Below are positions 29,801 to 34,901 of a stretch of DNA of 34,901 nt, piece by piece. The notes beneath the pieces were generated by a model that searched no databases, had not been told where the DNA came from, and saw only the letters and a program-made list of their open reading frames with translations. This DNA is from Perkinsus chesapeaki. Lineage: Eukaryota > Perkinsozoa > Perkinsida > Perkinsidae. A program made the position numbers and the translations under genes. Where the stretch lies: NCBI GenBank assembly GCA_013115145.1, contig JAAPAO010000374.1, positions 1 to 34,901 of the forward strand, read 5' to 3'. The first letter of the stretch is position 1. Each line of letters begins with the position of its first letter.

Positions 29801-31980
29801 GATAACTACGGTGGCCATGGTAAGGAGTGCCGTGCGGAATGTAGACTGGGCCAAGCTCTGAACCAGAATGTGTCGGCCGGCCCGGAGAAGGCTCCAAACG
29901 AGAACGGAGAGAGGAGGGTGGTTCTGTATTACAGAATCTGTAAGGGAACCAGCTTCGAAGGAGGCTGAGACTTAAAGGCTCGCATGTCCTCGTTTGCGAA
30001 CGCGTAAGATGACAGTATCCTCACTCTGATGCCGCTCGTTGATATGGTAATTTTATATCATGCTTCAGGGCAGTTGTTTATAGGGCGGTTGATTCCATGG
30101 AGCTTCCCACTCGTGAACAGATATCGCGCCTCCGATTCGGGCCGAATCATTCGGCGGCGAACACCTGGATTCAGGTGGGCCGTATAATACGGCCCGTATT
30201 CCTCATGCTGACTTGGCCATCTTCCAACCTCATCAGAGGCGGCAGCTGCGTGGATAATCAGGCTGAGATGGAGCGCTGAGGCTGAGCAGAGCATGGTGCC
30301 ACCGTGCTCCACCACGATGGTGGAGAGTTTAGCTTGGATTCACAGAGATAACTGGGCTGAGGTCTACCTCGCTGATGACACCACAAAGCTGTGTATTTGT
30401 GACGTTATAGGCCTGAACGCCCTCGGGCTTCATGCGAACAAGTGCAGCATGCGACAATAATTATTGGACGGCGAACGTCCACGTGGTGGTGGCTCGCATC
30501 ATATTGGAGAGAGACAAGAGCAAGAAGGTGTTGGAGGAGCAAGTATGGCTTTGGAAGAGGAAAGGGCGACGCCGTGTTACTGATATTCGGGACGATTGCT
30601 CCAGGAGCGAATATGTTATGCTCATCACGGTGGGCCCTCTACACTGTGTCCTACTGTGTACACTCTATCACACTGTGTCCTAACAAGCGCAGAAACGTAT
30701 TGCCTTAGGTGGCGCAGAGTTCATGAATCGTCGCGAGGGAATCGGGACTGCGGGCAGGATGCCGCAACTAAGGAGAAAAACGGCCGCCGGCTTGCCGTAA
30801 GCGTGAGGGAGACAGTTGAGGAGTGAGTTGGCGAGGGGCGCGGCGATGCCGGATCAAGGAGGTTGCGGCTTAGCCACAGTGGCTATTACGGCACTTTACA
30901 GTTCGACGAATGATGTTGGAATGAGCAAACGGCGCGGACAGCTGCGTCATGGTAGCGGACTGTCATTTGACAAGGCAATAACGAGAATGAAAAGTTCATT
31001 CTTAGTAGGTTACTGTTCGGCTTGCGTATCATGTAACTAGCACTGACAACCACGCACCCCAACTGAACGACTAAAGATGTATTAGGGTGTATTAGACGAC
31101 TGAAGCTACGCGATCTAATCAAGTATAATGTAGACAGCACGTCATCGACTGTAGCGAGATTGACACGCATCTTAGTTGCCAATAGGAACTTGCCATGTTC
31201 GCAGTCGACTGCGAGTCGAGTACTGGGCCTCGGCAGCGGGGCCTGAATTGTTTGACGGCAGATTCCTGCTGTCTTAATATAGTTCCCATGACATACTCTG
31301 GGCAGCCATGCGAGAACGTAGAATTTAGCGGATCATCAATCAAAGAGTATATTGCGATTCGAGAACATGCTATAGCGTTCGTGGCCACTCTCTCCAGCTA
31401 AAATGAGCCTCGCACCCCCATGGTCTATTACCACTCCTGGAAGCATTAGATCCGCTCCTCTCGCCAGAAACGGCACCACCGGCTCAGATATCTACAGCAA
31501 TAGCACTTCCCTTAATTTTCTACTCCCTTTTTCACTACCATGAATCTTAGGCTCGACAACCCTAGCGTCCTATTAAGCCCAAAAATGGTAGGATAAAGGC
31601 AGCTCGAGCCATGCAACTTGAACAGCACTGGTACATTCCCATCTACTATGTAAATAACCGTCCTAGTCTCCAAGTGCAGCTCAGACACAGGCCCAGTGCC
31701 CAACAACTGTGATGTCGATGCCTCTGGATATTGGCGCTCCACCTCCGTTACGAGCTGACATGGCGAATATCCATTAATAAGCGTTCAAATATGTTAATGG
31801 AAAGATCGATATAACAATAAGATAGCCCAAGGTAGTAGGTTAGATGCCATAATAATCATTGGCGCGTCGTAGCATTGCAAGATATCGGTCAAGAGTCGAT
31901 GTATTCCAGCCATGTACCTTTTTTCTATCCTTTCCTCCAAGTCTTGTCTCTCTTGTATGCCCTAAAGGCTTGCGGAACAT
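23827..31980 (-). CDS. EIF2D: eIF2D (ligatin/Tma64) translation factor, 15 exons, one 5.2-kb intron
   Basis: eIF2D delivers tRNA to the 40S P site without GTP and helps recycle 40S subunits. Exons (minus): 31918-31980, 31524-31754, 31432-31491, 26177-26261, 26054-26130, 25722-26005, 25574-25672, 25365-25534, 24748-24998, 24639-24709, 24456-24572, 24314-24408, 24162-24262, 23985-24116, 23827-23940. They sum to 1950 nt, 649 residues; human eIF2D has 584. The start MFRKPLGHTRETRLGGKDRKK matches the family. The MCT1/PUA part includes ARGADLMLPGV (exon 3) and AGAVCVIRVDNGGPFVAIG (exon 4). An acidic linker follows, then winged-helix/SWIB-like segments (RKTSWRKVTKLLKELEKEG; FLTGKECRHLFHKYIKAL). The SUI1 domain (TLIAGVDKYHLKLSEFAKAL, FLVEAVGVPRDRIEI) ends the protein. 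Intron 24117-24161 is GC-AG; the others are GT-AG, mostly 32-66 nt. Intron 3 is exceptional. Confidence 0.85.
26860..27192 (-). CDS. Possible exon of unknown protein
   Basis: An open frame of about 110 codons follows an acceptor-like TTGAGCAG and has no ATG near its start. It contains VEVTLLRVKGTNGSLGYVI and FRTVHVYVLTPPAST, reading like a beta-rich extracellular protein. I recognise no family. It lies inside the large eIF2D intron, downstream of the aspartyl protease on the same strand, and may be chance. Confidence 0.25.
   Translation of the reverse strand, partial: HELLTEGHLTAQFPPRSLCQTVSLANCCTQSHSVPPGNVEVTLLRVKGTNGSLGYVISNLLPPVTSQGVLESVRMFSLPVECREFRTVHVYVLTPPASTTITAILQVGSK
27484..28578 (-). 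CDS. Secreted pepsin-like aspartyl protease
   Basis: This is an A1-family protease, 364 residues from the ATG at 28578, which starts a hydrophobic signal segment MILVAVIVVLSEMLSLI. The frame is open 50 codons further upstream, but without leader character. The first catalytic Asp lies in LYMDSGSTGTYVI, the second in IALYDTGSYSIFL, and LGVPFFTTYFASF matches the conserved C-terminal block of pepsins. A Cys-rich loop, CPPSICYACVGGC, follows the first active-site motif. There is no evident propeptide between the signal segment and the mature start (ISLPFKDNTVVGVAFDGQ), so activation may differ from pepsin. Similar proteases are expanded in Perkinsus, which is part of the organism inference. The gene is single-exon and lies within the large eIF2D intron, on the same strand. 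Confidence 0.85.
   Translation of the reverse strand: MILVAVIVVLSEMLSLIRSQISLPFKDNTVVGVAFDGQPLDLYMDSGSTGTYVIYKDWYEVTYGECPPSICYACVGGCNPYSEERFVVKFDDSSAITTVVHRGVVKLAGHKLDMEFRLIIGWSPNPEFPTEKPMNYFGIGYRDGASGENILMQLHLRKIIREFTVSICAPSLSKTFTGKVILGAFKAEQCATESPKTVIPMKPSTYHFNTVLSYVGLVSSRGQPFMQKVPNGIALYDTGSYSIFLPSNFFEFVLNKMTQIVEQAAHQDVHVKLSDGTWYIEQKGYDYLPKLAFDIASPRASTTILIPPSHYTEDCDGTWCALLLQHGNSPEIVLGVPFFTTYFASFMRKDSGERTVAFAPYVVH
28982..29209. promoter_or_regulatory. GTACAC-rich tract upstream of the aspartyl protease
   Basis: GTACAC occurs at 28982, 28997, 29054, 29114, 29145, 29159 and 29204, and its complement GTGTAC at 29139 and 29152. The first two lie in an 11-bp direct repeat, GTACACATGAA. GTGTACGTACAC at 29139-29150 is a perfect 12-bp palindrome. 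The tract is about 400-630 bp upstream of the protease ATG, so clustered transcription-factor sites are plausible. Confidence 0.5.
29405..29479. repeat. 14-bp direct repeat GTGTACGTGTTTTA
   Basis: The repeat is found at 29405-29418 and 29466-29479, next to the GTACAC tract and sharing its GTGTAC core. Function unknown. Confidence 0.5.
29596..29696. repeat. About 100-bp nested inverted repeat, MITE-like
   Basis: Outer arms TTCAGC/GCTGAA (29596-29601, 29691-29696) enclose TGATAAGTGAT/ATCACTTATCA (29602-29612, 29673-29683). The centre is a perfect CCCTTCAGC-T-GCTGAAGGG (29636-29654). The sequence between is imperfectly complementary, giving arms of about 41 bp. This is the form of a small palindromic transposable element; no target-site duplication was clear. 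Confidence 0.6.
29778..30460 (+). CDS. Candidate four-exon gene of unknown function inside the eIF2D intron
   Basis: Exons 29778-29819, 29845-29939, 30069-30174 and 30290-30460 join in exact frame with GT-AG introns of 25, 129 and 115 nt, giving 137 residues. The product includes MVGDGAA-like N-terminal residues, a basic GSKRERREE stretch, ELPTREQISRLRFGPN and a C-terminal part WIHRDNWAEVYLADDTTKL. I recognise no family. The third 5' splice site lies inside a hairpin (CACCTG/CAGGTG, 30162-30177). A downstream plus frame with HVVVARIILERDKSKKVLEE (about 30480-30560) may be a further exon. Support is frame consistency only. Confidence 0.35.
30134..30324. repeat. Second cluster of perfect palindromes
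   Basis: GATTCGG-G-CCGAATC is at 30134-30148. CACCTG-GATT-CAGGTG is at 30162-30177. GGGCCGTATAATACGGCCC, a perfect 19-bp palindrome, is at 30177-30195. CTCCACCA-CGA-TGGTGGAG is at about 30306-30324. They lie in and beside the candidate plus-strand gene. Confidence 0.6.
30461..31430. other. Remainder of the large intron, no certain gene
   Basis: Several plus-strand frames of 60-80 codons occur (about 30480-30680, 30816-31040, 31195-31401) but none resembles a known protein. On the minus strand, a frame from 31397 to 31119 directly follows the mini-intron-like sequence at the eIF2D donor. It would give a short alternative C-terminus after ADLMLPGV without PUA character. Confidence 0.3.
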
Positions 31981-32178
31981 ATTACAAACTACTACACTTG
32001 TTTGTTCTTCCACCACTACTACTGTACAACGCAAACTTAACAGCAGCTTAACAAAACTATCACTTAAAACAGTCATCGTACTTAATAATAATCAAAGAAA
32101 AGACATACATGTCAACATAGTCCGAAAACACCTCGGTTGTCTCCGAAAAATCAAAGGGCACTGAGTTAGCCGCCATCG

Positions 32179-34235
32179 TTAAATGGAGAACCGCCTCAGC
32201 AAGGGTTCCCGCACACCATCGCACTCGCAAGATTTTGGATACTTTCTATCTTCCGTCGTAGCCTGCTCAGGTCTCCTCGCTGGTGGAGCTAGGGAACTAA
32301 GCGTTACACCAAATAGAATAACCAACATTCCAATGAGTTGAGAAGGGCACGGTAAAAGGCCATCAATGGCGAAGTTAAGGCCGAGGACCACTATGGAGTT
32401 GGCTGATACAACAACATTAACCAGACTAGTATAAGGGTAGGACAGTGCCAGATTGAGGGCGAAGAAACCAGCAACCTGGACACAGTAGTCACAATCATAA
32501 AGCATTGTAGTCTTGCATCTTGGACGCAATTGTGGCACACATGACAGGCACGCACCCAATAGACGTTTCAGGTGCAAGTCGGCGCAAACTTGCACGAGGA
32601 AATGTGAATTGGGCGGCAATACGAAGGGATACAAGTTGGCAGATTTTAAGGACAGATACACGACTCTGTGAGGAGTTTCGGAATTGCAGGCGTTTTTGAC
32701 GGATTAATCCCCTCTCCCCACTACCTGTGTTATTCCAGCCAATACCGCTAAAGCGACAACCTCACTGGGAAGGACCAATGGTGGGAGATCTTGGCCTTCA
32801 TCACTCTTAACAAAGGCATATCCAACTATAACAGCCATGCCCGTTTGTGATAACAGCCTTGCTGAGAAAGCACTCCAAGTTGACACCTTCCCTGAATGAT
32901 CGAAAGTTCTTCCAAGCTGCAGCGAAGTTTCTACCTATCGCACTGTAACGAACCAACAATGTGGTGGAGGCAAAGGCAAGCATCGATAGGATCTAAAAGC
33001 CAGCTCTAGTGCTATGATGAGAGCTAGGTCAATTGTCGATGATTTAAGAGACTTAGGGTATCAGACACAACGGACAGTCACCCCACAGTTAGCATGAGTC
33101 AGCCAGAACTTTCTAGTAGTAGAGCTTCTGATGAGCGGGAATTCTGGGTGATTTTCAATCTATTTTTGCGAACTATCCACAAGCATATTTTGTGGTTTGT
33201 TTGGAAAATTTTGCAATGCAACTGAGAAAGGCAAGTGGTCCTAATACAGCAAACAGGAAGCCTAGAGTTTCATGGTATTCCTGGCCAGTAGCAGCCGCCT
33301 GATCCTCCGCCTTGGTAGATCCTCCTGGTCCCAACGCCGATATAAGGACGCCACATACCACCTAAAGGACTATAAAGGAGGTTAATAGGGAAGGGGACCT
33401 ACAATGCCTATCAACAAAGCATGACGTTTACTGAGAAGCTCTCTGAACACAAAATGACCATACACACTAACAACTATAATGGTGGAACATAACACAGCGC
33501 TCACTGGACCTATAGCAGCGAAGCAACTAACCGTTGAATATCTGATATGATGAGCACCTTTATCCGCCGGGGAAGTGAATACAAATGCCTTTTTCATAAG
33601 GCTCATAGATACGCCCAATCCCAAACCACCTATTAAAGTAAGAGCTTTAGTACCCCAAGTGATGCTAGGGGTATCTATAGGATTATGGCTCCAAAACATC
33701 TCCATTCTACCAACTCTTAACCACTGAATTAGATAACACAATATACCTGAGGAAAATTCAATATCCCCGACGATGCGTTTCTAGACTTGTGGGGAAGCGC
33801 AGAAATAGCCAAGTACAAAGCCCTTCGATAAAAACACATGATCAGATGCTCAGTACGGGACACAATGGAACGTCTGTGTACAAATCGGCGGCACACGCAG
33901 GCGATTCGTCTCTGGAATCTGCTCTATTTTAATTGAATGGTCCGTACTTTGCTGAGAATAGAGGAACGTCTTTTACCTGGTACACCACCAACTCCCCAAA
34001 TAATAGCAAGCATCTTCCATTCAGCCCCTATGGCATAATAAGCTTCAACTGAGTTGTCCAGAATTCCAGTAGCCACTCTAACAAGAGTCATTGCTCCCCA
34101 AAGCGAGCTCGGAGAATCTTACGCAATAAGGTAGTTAGTAATACCAAAGCAAAGCATGGCCATGAAGGAGTAGGCGACACATCGACCAGAATACTCAGAG
34201 TAAGGATTAGTAGCCTCCACAATGACCTCAGGCAT
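32179..34235 (-). CDS. Drug/metabolite transporter superfamily (EamA-like) membrane protein, seven exons
   Basis: This is a multi-pass transporter of about ten membrane helices; the substrate is unknown. Exons: 34123-34235, 33977-34077, 33403-33746, 33248-33361, 32887-32992, 32725-32861, 32179-32475. Introns are 45, 230, 41, 255, 25 and 249 nt, all GT-AG with exact phase, giving 403 residues. Helices include CVAYSFMAMLCFGITNYLIA, ALTLIGGLGLGVSMSLMKKA, FLFAILSMLAFASTTLLVRY (created by splicing exons 4 and 5), VVALAVLAGITQVAGFFALN and LIGMLVILFGVTLSSL. The second half follows the usual pattern of this superfamily, with ALSYPYTSLVNVVVS before the last two helices. The C-terminal tail is basic and cytosolic-looking. 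The 25-nt intron (32862-32886, GTGTCA...CTCAG) is notable. Confidence 0.8.
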
Positions 34236-34797
34236 TTTTGATCGACTCTGGCATATAGCACGGTACACACTAATAACACAAGACAGGTATTGGACAACAC
34301 CATAACATCTTAACATGCAAGTCAACATCACTGAGGCAGGGGAATGCCAACAAATGGTTTAGATGCAAACGAGCAAAAACGTTGCTTGGTAGAAGATTGC
34401 GGATCCGTTGGAATGTTCGCGAAAATGTCCATAACACCGATGATGCAAACACCGCTAGCACCAATTCCCACGCCGTATCCACCCAGGTGTCGCAATGAGT
34501 CACAGCTGTCGCTGGCGAATTTTGTTGCTTTGCCTTGGTATTCAATCTTCCATGCGCAACCATTTGCAGCGATATATTAAGTCGCTTGCATTAGGGGCAT
34601 AGTCATTTGTATAAGAACGAGCACGCCACACGGGTATGTTGGCGAGAAAGTAAAGAGAATCCAGTTTTCGCGGAAAACAGGGAATCCCTATAGCACGATT
34701 TCGCTCGCTCGAAAACCGCCAGTCGGGGCCGTTCGTTCGGTTCGATCCGCGTTCGTTAGTCACGCAGACAATAAGCGAAATCTCGCTCGCCTCGAAA
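34236..34797. promoter_or_regulatory. Divergent upstream region with TCGCTCGC repeats
   Basis: The region precedes the transporter (minus) and a plus-strand frame at the right edge. CGATTTCGCTCGCTCGAAAA (about 34697-34715) is nearly repeated as TCTCGCTCGCCTCGAAAATG ending at the plus ATG (34800). GTTTTC-GCG-GAAAAC (34664-34678) is a perfect hairpin. No convincing coding sequence is seen from 34236 to 34600. Confidence 0.4.
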
Positions 34798-34901
34798 ATG
34801 GACGCGCGGACACGTCACATGGCATTATTGAAGGGCCCACGGGAGGCCTTAGCCTATCCGTGGAGAAGCCGGTATAACTTGACTCAGCATTACCACCACC
34901 A
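34798..34901 (+). CDS. Possible start of a plus-strand gene, cut by the window edge
   Basis: ATG at 34798 opens a frame (MDARTRHMALLKGPREALAY...) that stays open for 34 codons to the edge. The composition looks coding, but the piece is too short to name. The TCGCTCGC repeat directly before the ATG supports a promoter. Confidence 0.3.
   Translation, partial: MDARTRHMALLKGPREALAYPWRSRYNLTQHYHH

Larger units (their letters stand above)
26262..31431 (-). other. 5,170-nt intron 3 of eIF2D, containing other genes
   Basis: The donor GGAGTG|GTAATAGACC at 31431 and acceptor CATCTCAG|AATAGAG at 26262 join in phase 0. The join gives GADLMLPGV-NRVEGPPSFQAG, the expected continuity inside the PUA domain. 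Typical introns here are 32-51 nt, so this one is about a hundred times longer. It contains an aspartyl protease gene on the same strand, a candidate plus-strand gene, a possible minus exon, a large inverted repeat and a GTACAC-rich tract. Its first 34 nt (to TTTTAG near 31398) look like a complete mini-intron themselves. Confidence 0.65.

Noticed and set aside
31119-31397. Alternative last exon of eIF2D after a 34-nt intron
   Set aside because: The frame joins, but the peptide has no PUA features, while the exon at 26261 restores them. It is kept only as a possible minor isoform or relic.
1-34901. Autonomous transposon or retroelement
   Set aside because: No transposase, integrase or reverse transcriptase motif was recognised in the frames examined; only small palindromic repeats were found.

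Overview
The window looks like nuclear DNA of a protist alveolate, most probably Perkinsus (Perkinsozoa) or a close relative. The genes are dense and lie on both strands. Most are cut by very short GT-AG introns, usually 32-51 nt and occasionally 22-27 nt. Proteins are of eukaryotic type: APC8/CDC23, eIF2D, an ER protein disulfide isomerase and a family-16 methyltransferase. A SufC ATPase carries a signal-plus-transit-like leader, as expected for a relict plastid. The organism assignment is an inference from gene content and intron style. No rRNA, tRNA, CRISPR array, transposase or reverse transcriptase was recognised.

Layout, left to right. 0.4-1.3 kb: SufC (minus), whose 3' part lies beyond a splice donor. 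1.4-5.4 kb: an intron-rich APC8/CDC23 gene (minus). 5.4-7.1 kb: an unrecognised Cys-cluster/coiled-coil gene (minus) whose stop overlaps the APC8 start. 7.9-9.2 kb: a lineage-specific plus-strand gene with a possible 22-nt intron and an in-frame TGA. 9.6-9.8 kb: a cluster of perfect hairpins. 9.8-10.6 kb: a SAP-UIM-SIM protein with an internal minisatellite (minus). 11.0-17.7 kb: two tandem paralogous genes for multi-domain universal stress proteins (minus), the second with a 37-bp minisatellite in intron 1.

18.0-19.5 kb: protein disulfide isomerase (minus), head-to-head with a five-exon methyltransferase (plus, 19.8-20.9 kb). 21.1-23.7 kb: an intronless protein joining a DUF1853-like region to a DEDDy 3'-5' exonuclease (minus). 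23.8-32.0 kb: a 15-exon eIF2D gene (minus), reconstructed exon by exon. Fourteen coding junctions keep frame and follow eIF2D homology. One intron is 5,170 nt long and contains a complete aspartyl protease gene on the same strand, a candidate plus-strand gene, a large inverted repeat and a GTACAC-rich tract. 32.2-34.2 kb: a seven-exon multi-pass transporter of the drug/metabolite transporter type (minus), including a 25-nt intron. A plus-strand reading frame leaves the right edge.

The genes do not form one pathway; they are mostly unrelated housekeeping functions plus lineage-specific proteins. The items most worth following up are the nested-gene intron of eIF2D, the DUF1853-exonuclease fusion, the ultra-short introns, the stop-codon-interrupted repeat protein, and the clusters of short perfect palindromes. 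Exon boundaries were derived by hand from splice consensus, frame and remembered family sequence features, without alignment software.
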